From the NCBI RefSeq assembly GCF_014138045.1, contig NZ_JACGXA010000001.1, positions 1,721,001 through 1,785,000 on the forward strand: 64,000 nucleotides of DNA, given 5' to 3'. The position numbers and the translations under genes were made by a program. A model generated the notes under the pieces. The model did no database searches. It worked only from the letters and a program-made list of their open reading frames with translations, and was not told the DNA's origin. Source of the stretch: Nocardioides ginsengisegetis. Lineage in GTDB: Bacteria > Actinomycetota > Actinomycetes > Propionibacteriales > Nocardioidaceae. Positions 1-9,600 of the stretch are shown here, piece by piece (position 1 is the first letter of the stretch; each line of letters opens with the position of its first letter).

Positions 1-615
1 CTGGCCGCCTGGGGACGCTTCCTGGCCCAGGGCGACCCCCGGGTGCTCGACCTCGACGTCCTCAGGGAGGCCTACCGCCCGGGGCAGCGCGACTACGGAC
101 TCGGCTTCCGGGTCGTCGAGGCACACGGGCGCCGGCTCGTCGGTCACACCGGCTCGATGCCGGGCTTCCTCGCCAGCCTCTTCGTCGACCCCGCGACCGG
201 CGACGGCTCGGTCCTGCTGACCAACGCCACGACCGGCCTGGTGACCGACGCCGTGCCGGCGCGGTTGCTGGGCGACGAGCCGGTCGAGCCGGCGGCGCCG
301 TGGACACCGACCGTGCGCGTGCCGGACGCCCTCGCCGGCGTGCCCGGCGTGTGGTTCTGGGGCAACACGGCCTTCGAGCTGCGTTGGCACGACGAGCGGC
401 TGGAGGTGCACAGCCTCGCGCTGCAGAACCGGCAGGACGTCTTCGAGGTCCGGGGCGACCGCGTGGTCGGCGTTGCCGGCTACCACCGGGGCGAGACGCT
501 CCACGTCGTACGTCGTGGCGACGGCTCCGTCTCGCACCTGGACTGCGCGACGTTCGTCTACACGCGGACCCCCTACGACCCCGACGTCGAGATCCCCGGC
601 GGGCATCCCGCCTGA
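1..615 (+). CDS. Beta-lactamase-type serine hydrolase, C-terminal part
   Basis: The frame is open from the window edge, so only about 204 C-terminal residues are present. The stretch YGLGFRV followed by GHTGSMPGF is the region around the third catalytic motif (HTG in place of KTG) of class C beta-lactamase/DD-peptidase-like serine hydrolases. The SxxK and YxN motifs would lie upstream, outside the window. The last 100 residues look like the extra beta-rich domain common in actinobacterial members. These enzymes are usually esterases or D-aminopeptidases of unknown substrate, so no specific reaction is assigned. Confidence 0.8.
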   Translation: MAAWGRFLAQGDPRVLDLDVLREAYRPGQRDYGLGFRVVEAHGRRLVGHTGSMPGFLASLFVDPATGDGSVLLTNATTGLVTDAVPARLLGDEPVEPAAPWTPTVRVPDALAGVPGVWFWGNTAFELRWHDERLEVHSLALQNRQDVFEVRGDRVVGVAGYHRGETLHVVRRGDGSVSHLDCATFVYTRTPYDPDVEIPGGHPA

Positions 616-640
616 GCGCCGAACGGGCGCGGCCGGCCCG

Positions 641-1153
641 TCACTCGATGTCGGTCTTCGTGGTGGTGAGGTCGTAGAAGAACGCCGTGCCGCAGGCCAG
701 CGGCACGGTGCGGTGCCGCCACGTCAGGGTCAGGTCCTTGGACAGCTTGCGGTGGAAGCCGTCGACCACGACGTGCTGGCCGGCGTCGTCGAACTCGTCG
801 TGGACGGCGATCCGCTTGCCGTAGCGGGCGGCGTGGCCCTCGATGACGGCGCGCTTGCCGCCGACCCGGAGGGCGCCGTGCACCTGCTTGTCCTCGATGA
901 ACCCGTCGGCGACCTCCCGGCTGTTGCCGACCTGGTCGTCGCCGTCGCCGATGACCACCTGGATGACGTTGGCGTAGACGTTGTTCTCGTAGAGGCTGGC
1001 GTAGACGGGCTTGCCCTTGATCGTGCCGGTGCACTCGATGACGTTGCCCCGCTCGTGGGTCGTGGTGGTCGTCTGGGCGTGCGCGGCCGGAGCGAAGGAC
1101 GTGCCGAGCGTGGCGACCGCGAGGGCGCCGAGGGCGAGCTGGGTGGTGCGCAT
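641..1153 (-). CDS. Secreted hypothetical protein
   Basis: Encodes 170 residues beginning MRTTQLALGALAV, a typical Sec signal peptide that should be cleaved after AHA near residue 26. The mature part starts with a Thr-rich patch and has two cysteines (IECTG and LACGT) that could form a disulfide. An upstream in-frame GTG would add 30 residues ahead of the signal, but GGAGAAC seven bases before the chosen ATG decides the start. I recognise no family. It is divergent from the CHAD gene and shares its upstream region. Confidence 0.75.
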   Translation of the reverse strand: MRTTQLALGALAVATLGTSFAPAAHAQTTTTTHERGNVIECTGTIKGKPVYASLYENNVYANVIQVVIGDGDDQVGNSREVADGFIEDKQVHGALRVGGKRAVIEGHAARYGKRIAVHDEFDDAGQHVVVDGFHRKLSKDLTLTWRHRTVPLACGTAFFYDLTTTKTDIE

Positions 1154-1257
1154 GGTGGGGGTTCTCCTTGGTCGGTCCTGCAGTCGTGTCCTGCGGGGTT
1201 GTGCGGGGTATACGCACGACGCCCGGGTCCGGTTGCACGGCACAGGATGATGGAGGG

Positions 1258-2118
1258 GTGAGCGCCGTCCTGAAGGTCGTCCGGGCCCGCCTCATGGCGC
1301 ACACCGACGCTCTCGCTGACGCCGACGGGGCGATGCGCGCGGGCGACGCCGAGGGCGTGCACGACGCCCGGGTGGCCTGCCGACACCTGCGGGCCGATCT
1401 CGCGACGTTCCGCACCGTCCTGGACCGGGCGCGCACCGAGCCGGTGCGCGACGAGCTGGCGTGGCTGGTGCGCGCGCTGTCGGCTGCGCGGGACGCGCAC
1501 GTCGTCCACGACCGGCTGGCCCACCTCGCCGACCACGAGCTGGCGGTGCACGTCGTCGGCCCGGTGCGTGACCGGCTCGACCTCAGCTATGCCGCGGCCC
1601 TGGCGAGCGCCGAGGAGGACGTGCGGGCGACGCTGGCCTCGGAGCGGTACGCCGCGGTAGTTGCCGCGCTCGAGTCCTGGCGCACCGACCCGCCGTGGGC
1701 GCCGGGTGCGAAGGGGGTCACCGCCGACGATCTCGAGCCGGAGCTGCGGCGTCACTGGCGCCGGCTGGTGCGCCGCGCCGACCTGGTTGCCGGGGCCGAG
1801 GACCGGGACCGGGCCCTGCACGACGTGCGGAAGGCGGCCAAGCGGCTGCGCTACGCCGCCGAGGCCGGCGACGAGCTCTGGGGGGACGAGGCGCGCGAGC
1901 TGGCCCGGACCGCCAAGGGCCTGACGCAGGCGCTCGGGGACCACCAGGACACCGTGGTGACGCGCCTCGCGCTCGAGACGCTCGCCGCGGACGCGCGGGT
2001 CGACGGGGACAGCGATTTCACGTTCGGCCGGTTGCACGCCCGCGAGCAGGCACGCGCCGTCGAGGCCGATCAGGAGTTCGTGCGCCGGTGGCGACGGGCC
2101 CGCCGGCACCACGGGTGA
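1258..2118 (+). CDS. CHAD domain protein
   Basis: A 286-residue alpha-helical CHAD domain protein. Two conserved basic helices are visible: VHDARVACRHLRADL near the N-terminus and LHDVRKAAKRLRYAAE in the second half. Their His, Arg and Lys side chains bind polyphosphate in characterised CHAD proteins, so association with polyphosphate is expected from the family. No CYTH phosphatase domain is fused or adjacent. A GTG start is chosen because AGGATGATGGAGG lies just upstream and the domain begins immediately after; earlier in-frame starts only add low-complexity residues. Confidence 0.85.
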   Translation: MSAVLKVVRARLMAHTDALADADGAMRAGDAEGVHDARVACRHLRADLATFRTVLDRARTEPVRDELAWLVRALSAARDAHVVHDRLAHLADHELAVHVVGPVRDRLDLSYAAALASAEEDVRATLASERYAAVVAALESWRTDPPWAPGAKGVTADDLEPELRRHWRRLVRRADLVAGAEDRDRALHDVRKAAKRLRYAAEAGDELWGDEARELARTAKGLTQALGDHQDTVVTRLALETLAADARVDGDSDFTFGRLHAREQARAVEADQEFVRRWRRARRHHG

Positions 2119-2137
2119 TGCGCCTCGATGGTGATGC

Positions 2138-3553
2138 CTACATCGCCTGGGAGACGCTCGACATGTTGAAGTCCGGGATCCGCAGCGCGGGGGTGGCGGT
2201 GCGCGAGAAGTAGTCGTCGCCCCACTCGCGGCTGAAGCTCGGCACCGTGGCGCTCGCGTGGGAGAACCGGTTGAGCAGGTCGACCGGGCTCTCGTTGAAC
2301 CGGTAGTTGTTGACCGCGCCAGTGATCTCGCCGTTCTCCACGAGGTAGACCCCGTCGCGGGTCAGTCCGGTCAGCAGCAGCGTCTGCTCGTCGACCGCCC
2401 GGATGTACCAGAGGCAGGTGAGCAGCAGACCGCGCTCGGTGCCGGCGACCAGGTCGTCGACCGAGCCCCGGCCGCCGTCCACGTCGAGGACCAGGTTGTC
2501 GACCATCGGCGTGACCGGCTGCTGGGTCATCGCGGCCGAGTGCCGGGTCTGCAGCAACGAGGTCAGCTCGCCGTCGCGGATCCAGTCGGTCCGGCCGAGC
2601 GGCAGCCCGTTGTCGAAGACGGAGCTCTCGTTGCCGGAGGCGCTCGCAGTGACGAACGGGGCACAGGCGAGACCGGGGTAGGACGGGTCGGAGAAGAGGT
2701 TGACCCCCGGCTTGGCGATGCGGTCGCCGATGCGGGTGCCGACGCCGCGCTTGGAGTAGACCGACTGGCCCTCGTGGGCGACCCGGGCGCCGGCGTACCA
2801 GTAGGCGTCGATCATCAGGTCGGCGACAGCGGTCGGCGGCAGGATGGTGTCGTAGCGACCGGCGGGCAGGTCGACGCGGCGCGACCCCCACCCGAGCCGC
2901 TGGGCGACGGTCTGCTCTATCGCGAGGGCGTCGACGTCGGAGAAGTCGCGGGTGGCCCCGCCGACCCAGGCGCTCTGGGTGAGGTCGGCCGTCTTGCCGG
3001 TGCAGGCGTAGTGGCCGGTCGGCTGGACGTGACGCAGGCGCAGTCCGGTCGTCGAGCCGAGGTAGGTCGTCACGACCTCGTGGTTGACGAAGCCGTAGAG
3101 CACCCGACCCGCACCCGAGGCGTGGCCGAACGCCTCGCCCAGGGCCGGCGCGAAGGCGTCGTACACGTGGATGTCGGTGGCACCGGGCGCCTCGTCCCAG
3201 TCGGCGGCCGCGTCGCCGGTCACGAGGTCGTTGGCGTCCTCGGCCGGCGATCCGGCACGGGCGGCGGCGTCCGCCGCCTCGACCAGGGCGGTCACCTGTG
3301 CCTGCGAGCTGGCGCTGCCGGACACCGACCCGGTCGAGACCCCCTCGGAGCTCCTGATGAACGAGATGACCGTGACGCTGACGGCGTGCATCACGCCGTT
3401 GGTGGTCAGGGTGTTGTTGGCCCAGCGCAGGTTGGCGCTGGTGGAGTTGCGGACGATGACGATGCAGTCGTCGGCCGTCGACGTGGCGACGCCGTGGTCG
3501 ACGAGGGACTGGGGGGTCATCACGAGCGACGCGCTGGGTGACTGGGTGCTCAT
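2138..3553 (-). CDS. tldE: TldE/PmbA family protein
   Basis: About 471 residues. This is the non-catalytic partner of the TldD/TldE metalloprotease, which in E. coli matures microcin B17 and degrades CcdA. As expected for TldE it lacks the HExxxH metal motif found in TldD. Its ATG overlaps the tldD stop codon (ATGA-type overlap at 3551-3555), so the two subunits are translationally coupled. No peptide-natural-product gene is nearby, so the substrate is unknown. Confidence in family is high from the pairing and the late segments such as [19 protein letters not shown]. Confidence 0.88.
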   Translation of the reverse strand: MSTQSPSASLVMTPQSLVDHGVATSTADDCIVIVRNSTSANLRWANNTLTTNGVMHAVSVTVISFIRSSEGVSTGSVSGSASSQAQVTALVEAADAAARAGSPAEDANDLVTGDAAADWDEAPGATDIHVYDAFAPALGEAFGHASGAGRVLYGFVNHEVVTTYLGSTTGLRLRHVQPTGHYACTGKTADLTQSAWVGGATRDFSDVDALAIEQTVAQRLGWGSRRVDLPAGRYDTILPPTAVADLMIDAYWYAGARVAHEGQSVYSKRGVGTRIGDRIAKPGVNLFSDPSYPGLACAPFVTASASGNESSVFDNGLPLGRTDWIRDGELTSLLQTRHSAAMTQQPVTPMVDNLVLDVDGGRGSVDDLVAGTERGLLLTCLWYIRAVDEQTLLLTGLTRDGVYLVENGEITGAVNNYRFNESPVDLLNRFSHASATVPSFSREWGDDYFSRTATPALRIPDFNMSSVSQAM

Positions 3554-5070
3554 CAGTGGCCTGCCTCGTCGTTGGTGTTGAGGATGCGGACGTTGCGGAA
3601 CAGCGACGTCGGGCAGCCGTGGCTGACGCTGGCGACCTGGCCGGGCTGGGCCTTGCCGCAGTTGAACGCGCCGCCCAGCACCCAGGTCTCCGGGCCGCCG
3701 ACGGCCTCCATGGAGTTCCAGAAGTCCGTCGTCGTGGCCTGGTAGGCGACGTCGCGGACCTGTCCGACCAGCTCGCCGTCGGTGATCGTGTAGAACCGCT
3801 GCCCGGTGAACTGGAAGTTGAAGCGCTGCATGTCGATCGACCAGCTCTTGTCGCCGACGACGTAGATGCCGCGCTCGACCCGGCTGATCAGCTCCTCGGT
3901 GCTCGGCCCGTCCTGGGCCGGTTGGAGCGAGACGTTGGCCATCCGCTGGATCGGGATGTGGCCGGGGGAGTCGGCGTAGGCGCAGCCGTTGCTGCGGCCA
4001 CCGTTGAGCTCGGGCTTCATGTGGCCCATCGCCCGGTCGAGCTGGTAGCCCACGAGGACGCCGTCGCGGACGATGTCCCAGCTCTGGGTCTCGACTCCCT
4101 CGTCGTCGTACCCGATCGACGCGAGGCCGTGCTCGACGGTGCGGTCGCCGGTGACGTTCATGACGCCGGAGCCGTATTGCAGCGTGTTGAGCTTGTCGTA
4201 CGTCGCGAACGAGGTGCCGGCGTAGTTGGCCTCGTAGCCGAGCGCGCGGTCGAGCTCGGTGGCGTGACCGATGGACTCGTGGATGGTCAGCCACAGGTTG
4301 GACGGGTGGATGACCAGGTCGTAGGTGCCGGCCTGGACGCTGGGCGCCTTGAGCTTCTCCGCGAGGAGCTCGGGGACCTGCTCGATCTCGTCGTCCCAGT
4401 CGTAGAGCGACCTGTCGGTGAGGTACTCCCAGCCACGCCCCGCCGGCGGCGCGATGCTCGCCATCGAGTCGAAGGTGTCGGCCCCGGCGCCCATGGCCTC
4501 GAAGGCGGGGTGCAGGCGGACCCGCTGCTGGGTGGTGCGGGTGCCGGCGAGGTCGGCGTAGTACTTGTTCTCCTGCACCTGCTCGAGCGATGCCGACGCG
4601 TGGTCAACGGCCGCTCCGGTGCGGAGCCGGTTGGTCCAGTCGATGAGCACCTCGGCCTTGTCGGCCGTGGGCACCTCGAGCGGGTTGACCTCGTAGGGGC
4701 TGATCCAGGTGACGTCGTCGTACACCGGCTCGGGAGCGATCTCGACCGGCGAGCTGGTCATCTCCGCGGCGACCAGGGCGACGGCCACGGCGGCGTCGGC
4801 GAGCCGCACCGCCTCGTCCGTGGTGAGCACGACGCCGGACGCGAAGCCCCACGCACCGCGATGGATGACCCGCACGGCGAAGCCGAGGTCCTCCCGGTCG
4901 CTGGCGCCCTGTAGGACGCCGTCGCGGACGCCGAGGTGCTGGTAGCGGACCCGCTCGAAGCGGAAGTCGGCGTGGGTGACCCCGAGCTCCCGGGCACGCG
5001 CGAGCGCGGCGTCGCCGAGCTGGCGGTAGGGGAGTGAGGTGAAGGTCGGATCGAGGCCGGAACCACTCAT
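3553..5070 (-). CDS. tldD: TldD metalloprotease subunit
   Basis: 505 residues. The catalytic motif HESIGH (HExxxH, H264 to H269) lies in TIHESIGHATELD; in this family it binds zinc together with downstream cysteine or histidine ligands. It forms a heterodimer with the co-transcribed TldE. The start is set by a -10 box TAGGTT (5078-5083 on the minus strand) exactly seven bases before the ATG, indicating a leaderless mRNA. The gene diverges from the sulfotransferase, which has the same promoter architecture, so the 67-bp gap holds two back-to-back leaderless promoters. Confidence 0.92.
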   Translation of the reverse strand: MSGSGLDPTFTSLPYRQLGDAALARARELGVTHADFRFERVRYQHLGVRDGVLQGASDREDLGFAVRVIHRGAWGFASGVVLTTDEAVRLADAAVAVALVAAEMTSSPVEIAPEPVYDDVTWISPYEVNPLEVPTADKAEVLIDWTNRLRTGAAVDHASASLEQVQENKYYADLAGTRTTQQRVRLHPAFEAMGAGADTFDSMASIAPPAGRGWEYLTDRSLYDWDDEIEQVPELLAEKLKAPSVQAGTYDLVIHPSNLWLTIHESIGHATELDRALGYEANYAGTSFATYDKLNTLQYGSGVMNVTGDRTVEHGLASIGYDDEGVETQSWDIVRDGVLVGYQLDRAMGHMKPELNGGRSNGCAYADSPGHIPIQRMANVSLQPAQDGPSTEELISRVERGIYVVGDKSWSIDMQRFNFQFTGQRFYTITDGELVGQVRDVAYQATTTDFWNSMEAVGGPETWVLGGAFNCGKAQPGQVASVSHGCPTSLFRNVRILNTNDEAGH

Positions 5071-5137
5071 GGACGGGAACCTATCCGATGGGCGCCACCC
5101 GATTTCCCAGCGAAACGGACTCGGTAGGGTGCCGTCC
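5071..5137. promoter_or_regulatory. Back-to-back leaderless promoters
   Basis: Minus strand: -10 TAGGTT at 5078-5083, seven bases before the tldD ATG. Plus strand: -10 TAGGGT at 5125-5130, seven bases before the sulfotransferase ATG. Neither gene has room for a Shine-Dalgarno site in its transcript. Confidence 0.7.
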
Positions 5138-5827
5138 ATGAATTCTCCTGCCTGGTTGGGCATCGGCGCGCAGCGATCGGGCACGACGTGGTTCACCGAC
5201 CTGCTCACGCAACACCCGCAGGTCGGGCTCGGCACCAACGGCAAGAAGGAGCAGCAGCTCCTGCACAAGCTGGCCGACGACCGGATCACCCCGGCGGAGT
5301 ACCTCGACCTGTTCCCGTCCGACGGCATCCACCGTGGTGACTGGACCCCGCAGTACCTCCGGCACGCCTCGTGCCCCGCGGGCGCCGCGCGGCACGTCCC
5401 GGACGCCCCGATCCTGGTGCTGCTCCGCGACCCGGTCGAGCGCTTCCGCTCCTCGATGCGGCTCGCGGCCACGCGCGGCAAGTCGTGGCCCTACCCGGTC
5501 CCGATCACGGTGCAGACCTGGAGCGGCTTCTACGCCGACCAGCTCGACGCCTGGGCCTCCCAGGTCGGGCGCGACCGGATGCACGTGATGGTCTACGAGA
5601 ACATCCGGAAGGACCCGCAGGCCGCGGTCGACACCGTGTGGGGCCTGATCGGCGTCGACCCGGTGCCGCTGCAGGAGGTCGAGCGGGAGTCCGGGTCGTC
5701 GTCGAAGGCGGAGTGGGACTGGACGCCGGGACTCAAGGAGTCGCTGCAGGTGATGTACCGGCCGCAGGCCCGGCGCCTCGCCGACGACTGGGGCCTCGAC
5801 GTCTCGTCCTGGGGCCTGACCGGCTGA
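5138..5827 (+). CDS. PAPS-dependent sulfotransferase
   Basis: 229 residues. The N-terminal GAQRSGTTWFTDLL is the 5'-phosphosulfate loop and LRDPVERFRSSMR the 3'-phosphate binding segment of PAPS sulfotransferases. It should transfer sulfate from PAPS to a small-molecule or carbohydrate acceptor. The acceptor cannot be read from sequence, and no biosynthetic genes adjoin it. The ATG is fixed by the leaderless -10 box TAGGGT seven bases upstream; a longer frame starting at 5039 would read into tldD. Confidence 0.88.
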   Translation: MNSPAWLGIGAQRSGTTWFTDLLTQHPQVGLGTNGKKEQQLLHKLADDRITPAEYLDLFPSDGIHRGDWTPQYLRHASCPAGAARHVPDAPILVLLRDPVERFRSSMRLAATRGKSWPYPVPITVQTWSGFYADQLDAWASQVGRDRMHVMVYENIRKDPQAAVDTVWGLIGVDPVPLQEVERESGSSSKAEWDWTPGLKESLQVMYRPQARRLADDWGLDVSSWGLTG

Positions 5828-5843
5828 GGCAGTCGGACACCCC

Positions 5844-6605
5844 TCACGTGACCGTCCCGCGGGCCACCCATGCACTCGCGGTGGCGGTGAAGGGTCCGCG
5901 CGGCAGCCGGGCCCGGCAGGCCTCGAGGAGCGCCTGCTTGCCGTCGTCGTCCAGACCCGCCACGTAGGCACCGGCCGGCCCCACGCCCAGGGTGTACGGC
6001 GCCCACCAGGCGTCGACGTCGTCGTAGTGTCGCTCGACGTCGTGGCGGGTCTCCTCGACATTGCCCAGGCCGGCGGCGCGGAACAGCTCGCCGAGGTGTC
6101 CGGCGTTGACGCCGGCGTAGTCGCGCTCGCCGGGGTTGTCCGGGTCGAGCGACTGGACGGCGTCGAAGAACGTCGAGAGCGGTCCCCGACCGCCCCCGTG
6201 GTCCCAGACGCTGGCAGCCACGACCCCACCGGGACGGGTCACCCGCGCCATCTCGGCCAGGCCCGCCACCGGATCGGTCATGAAGTGCACGACCAGCTGG
6301 GCCAGGGCGTGGTCGACCTCCCCGTCGTCGAGTGGCAACGACTCCGCCCCGGCCTCGGCGACCCGCACGCCCGGGAAGCGATCCGCCGTGGCGGCCACGA
6401 ACGACGGTGACGGGTCGACGGCGACGACGTGGTCCGCGCCGAGCAGGTCGACCAGCGGACGGGTGAGGATGCCGGGACCGCACCCGACGTCGAGCACGGT
6501 CTGGCCGGGCCGCACGCCGGCGTACGCGATCAGTTGGGGCGCCAGTCCGGTCGACCAGGCGCCCATGAACCGCTCGTAGGACTCGGCGGCGACGTCGAAG
6601 GTCAC
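5844..6605 (-). CDS. SAM-dependent methyltransferase
   Basis: 253 residues, class I methyltransferase. Motif I is VLDVGCGPGILTRPL, followed by VVAVDPS and the post-motif ARVTRPGGVVAASVW typical of the UbiE/Methyltransf_11 group. The substrate is unknown. Starts with GTG; a -10 box TAGTTT (6612-6617, minus strand) lies six bases before it. It is convergent with the sulfotransferase (16 bp between the stops) and transcribed the same way as sbcCD but from its own promoter. Confidence 0.85.
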   Translation of the reverse strand: MTFDVAAESYERFMGAWSTGLAPQLIAYAGVRPGQTVLDVGCGPGILTRPLVDLLGADHVVAVDPSPSFVAATADRFPGVRVAEAGAESLPLDDGEVDHALAQLVVHFMTDPVAGLAEMARVTRPGGVVAASVWDHGGGRGPLSTFFDAVQSLDPDNPGERDYAGVNAGHLGELFRAAGLGNVEETRHDVERHYDDVDAWWAPYTLGVGPAGAYVAGLDDDGKQALLEACRARLPRGPFTATASAWVARGTVT

Positions 6606-6630
6606 GGGTCGAAACTAGCGGCGGCGGGTG

Positions 6631-9600
6631 TCATCGGGACAGGGCCAGCGTCGACCCGCGTCGGGACTTGGTGACCCGGAGCTGGGTCGGGATCCGGTCG
6701 CGCATCTCGGCGACGTGGCTGACCACGCCGACGACCCGGCCGCCGTCGCGCAGCGAGTCGAGGGTGTCCATGACGTCGTCGAGGGTGTCCGCGTCGAGGG
6801 AGCCGAAGCCCTCGTCCACGAAGAGGGTGTCCAGGTCGGCGCCGCCGGCCTCCTGCGTGATCACGTCGGCGAGCCCCAGGGCGAGGGCGAGGGAGACCAC
6901 GAACGTCTCGCCGCCCGAGAGGGTCGCGGGGTCCCGGGACTCCCCGGACCAGTCGTCGCGGACGAGCAGGCTCAGGCCGCCCCGCGTCTCGCCGGCACCC
7001 CGTCGCCCGGTGTGCTCGAGCGAGTAGCGCTGGTCGCTCATCCGCGCCAGGCGCTCGTTGGCGGCCGCCACGACCTGGGAGAGCCGGAAGGCGAGCACGT
7101 AGGCCGAGAGCCGCATCTGGAGGCGGTTGTCGGGGGACTTGCCCTCCACGAACGCGGACAGGCGCGTCGTCACGTCGAGCTCGTGGCGCAGCGGCGCCCA
7201 GGCGACGAGCGCGGCCTCGAGCTCGCGGGCCAGGGCGGTGAGCCGCTGGTGGCGGCCGGCCCAGCGGGATTCGAGGGTGCGCCCGTCTCCGAGCGCGGCC
7301 AGCGCCTCGGCGTGGGTGTGCTGCAGCGCGACGAGGTCGACGGTCTCGCTGGCGAGGAGCTCCGCGGCTCCCGGCTCGGCGAGCAGCGCGGTCACGGCCG
7401 CGAGCTTGCGCTCGTGCTCGGTGACGCGGCGGTCGAGAGCCGCGATCTCCTGGACGTCGAGACGGGCCGCGACCGCGGCCTCGGTGGATTCGAACCCGGA
7501 CTCCCGGGCCGCCTCGGCGAGGGCCCGGTCGGCATCATGCCGGGCGTCGGCCGCGATGGCGAGGCCCACGATGGCGTCGGCGGCGCGGTGAGCCGTGTCG
7601 GCCCGGTCGGCGAGGTCGTCGAGGAGTCGGGTCAGGGAGGAGGCACCCGTGCCGGCCAGCAGGTGATCGACCTCGGCACGCAGCGAGCCGGACTCCGCAC
7701 GCAGCGCTGTGAGGCTGGTCGCGAGGGACTCGGCCCGCAGCTCGGCCTCACGGATCTCCGCCCCGAGCCGTACGTCGTCGGCCTCGAGCGTGGCGACCGC
7801 ATCGAGGCGGGCCGTCGCCTCGCCGGCGCAGGCCCGGAGCCGCTCGAGCCCGGAAGCCTCGTCGTCCGCCCGGGCCTGCAACACCGCGGCCGGGTCGGGC
7901 CCGGCCTGCTGGCGGAGCACCGCCAGGCGGGTGCCGAGGTCGCGGACCCGCTCGTCGTGCAGGTGCTCGGTGGCCTTGGCGTCGTCGAGCGCCTTGAGGG
8001 CGGCCTTCTCGGCGGCGGCGTCGGGCGCGTCGGGGTGGGAGGTGGCCTTGTGGGGATGGTCCGCGGAGCCGCACACCGGGCAGCAGGCGCCCACCGCGAG
8101 CGCGCCGGCGATCTCGGCGGCCATCCCGTCGAGTCGGGCCTCGCGGAGGTCCAGCCAGCGCTCGCGCAGCTCCACGGCGGCAGCCGAGGCATCGGCGAGC
8201 GCCTGGCGCGCCGCGTCCAGCTGTGTCTCCACGGACAGCAGGTCCCGGTGGGCCCGCAGACGGCCGTGCAGGTCGGCGACCCGCGCCTCGACGGCCGGGG
8301 CGCCGGCCGCGGCAGCCGTGGCTTCCTGGGCGGACGCCCGCGCGGCGACCAGGCGCTCGGGCAGTGCAGCGCGCTCGCGTGACAGGGCGGTCAGCCGCGT
8401 CGCCACCTCGGCCTGCTCGCGCTCGGCACCGACCGCCCGCTCGTCGACCTCGCGCATCCGCGCCTCGCGGGGCAGCGCGGCCCGCACGGCGGCGGCCTTG
8501 TCGAGCGCGTCACCCGCCGCGGCCGCCAGGGTGTCGGCGTCGACGACGAGCAACCCGAGCACGTCGCCGGCCCGCTCGGTCGTCGCGTGCGCCAACGCCT
8601 CCGCGCGGAGGTGCGCGGATGTCGCGGTGGTGGCCAGGCGGTGGAGGGGGACGACGCCGGCGGCACGCCGGGCCGCGTCGAGCGAGGCCACGGCGGTCGC
8701 GTGCTGGTCGGCCATCGCGTCGATCCGGTCGCGCTCGGCGGCGGCGGCCTCGAGGCGGCGACGCCGGTCGACGACGGCGCGGGCCTGCTCGAGGTGGGTG
8801 CGGGTCTCCTGCTCGTGACCCGCCGCAACGAGGACAGCAGCGGCGGCCCGGTCGCGGCGCTCGAGGGCGTCGGCCACCAGCGCCGTGGCCCAGGGCTGCA
8901 GGTCGGCGACCTCCCAGTCCTCGGGGACCGGCACGTCGGCGGTCTCGCTCAGGCGGCTGACCAGGTCGGCGATGCCCTGCCGGGACATGTCGGAGGTGCG
9001 GCGCAGGGCGATGCGGCGGTCGCGCAGCCAGCCCTCGACCTGCTCGAACCGGCCGGTGCGGAACAGCTGCTGGAGCAGCTTGTGGCGCTCGTCGGAGCGG
9101 GCCCGGAGGAAGGCCTGGAACCGGCCCTGGGGCAGCATGGCGACCTGGGTGAACTGGGTGACGTTCATGCCGACGAGGCGGGTCACGAGGTGGCCGGTCT
9201 CGTCCAGCCGCGAGGACAGCGGCTGCCACTCGCCGTCGACCCGCTCGGACAGGGTGACCGAGGCCTGCTCGGTCGTGAAGCCGCTGCCGCGCTTCTTGGG
9301 TCGCTCCCAGGCGGGGGAGCGGACCAGCCGGAACCGGCGGCCGGACAGGGTGGTCTCGAGCGTGACGCGCGGGCGTACGCCGGGCGCCGCCTGGTCGGAC
9401 CGCAGCCGGCGCGCGGCGTTGCGGTCGCCGGGGACGTCGCCGTAGAGCGCGAAGCAGACCGCGTCGAGGACGCTCGTCTTGCCGGCACCGGTCGCGCCGG
9501 AGAGCAGGAAGAGCCCGGCGTCGGAGAGGTGGTCGAAGTCCACGGTGACGGTGTCGGCGAACGGCCCGAAGGCGGTGACCTCGAGCAGGTGGAGGCGCAT
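6631..9600 (-). CDS. sbcC: Exonuclease subunit SbcC (SMC-like ATPase)
   Basis: 989 residues, normal for actinobacterial SbcC. N-terminal Walker A is in SGATGAGKTSVLDAV. Two long Ala/Glu/Arg-rich coiled-coil arms flank a zinc-hook CCPVCG around residue 505. The C-terminal ATPase half carries LSGGETFVVSLALALGLAD (signature) and TLFVDEGFGSLD (Walker B). With SbcD it forms the Mre11-Rad50-like nuclease that opens hairpins and processes double-strand ends. The ATG overlaps the sbcD stop codon, so the subunits are coupled. Confidence 0.95.
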   Translation of the reverse strand: MRLHLLEVTAFGPFADTVTVDFDHLSDAGLFLLSGATGAGKTSVLDAVCFALYGDVPGDRNAARRLRSDQAAPGVRPRVTLETTLSGRRFRLVRSPAWERPKKRGSGFTTEQASVTLSERVDGEWQPLSSRLDETGHLVTRLVGMNVTQFTQVAMLPQGRFQAFLRARSDERHKLLQQLFRTGRFEQVEGWLRDRRIALRRTSDMSRQGIADLVSRLSETADVPVPEDWEVADLQPWATALVADALERRDRAAAAVLVAAGHEQETRTHLEQARAVVDRRRRLEAAAAERDRIDAMADQHATAVASLDAARRAAGVVPLHRLATTATSAHLRAEALAHATTERAGDVLGLLVVDADTLAAAAGDALDKAAAVRAALPREARMREVDERAVGAEREQAEVATRLTALSRERAALPERLVAARASAQEATAAAAGAPAVEARVADLHGRLRAHRDLLSVETQLDAARQALADASAAAVELRERWLDLREARLDGMAAEIAGALAVGACCPVCGSADHPHKATSHPDAPDAAAEKAALKALDDAKATEHLHDERVRDLGTRLAVLRQQAGPDPAAVLQARADDEASGLERLRACAGEATARLDAVATLEADDVRLGAEIREAELRAESLATSLTALRAESGSLRAEVDHLLAGTGASSLTRLLDDLADRADTAHRAADAIVGLAIAADARHDADRALAEAARESGFESTEAAVAARLDVQEIAALDRRVTEHERKLAAVTALLAEPGAAELLASETVDLVALQHTHAEALAALGDGRTLESRWAGRHQRLTALARELEAALVAWAPLRHELDVTTRLSAFVEGKSPDNRLQMRLSAYVLAFRLSQVVAAANERLARMSDQRYSLEHTGRRGAGETRGGLSLLVRDDWSGESRDPATLSGGETFVVSLALALGLADVITQEAGGADLDTLFVDEGFGSLDADTLDDVMDTLDSLRDGGRVVGVVSHVAEMRDRIPTQLRVTKSRRGSTLALSR

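Noticed and set aside
730..2112. Minus-strand open frame over the CHAD gene
   Set aside because: Shadow of the CHAD gene and of the secreted protein; no motifs and very low complexity.
6628..8382. Long open frame on the plus strand across sbcC
   Set aside because: Antisense shadow: high-GC third-position bias opens the opposite strand; composition is Arg/Gly/Val repeats with no domain, and sbcC motifs run the other way.
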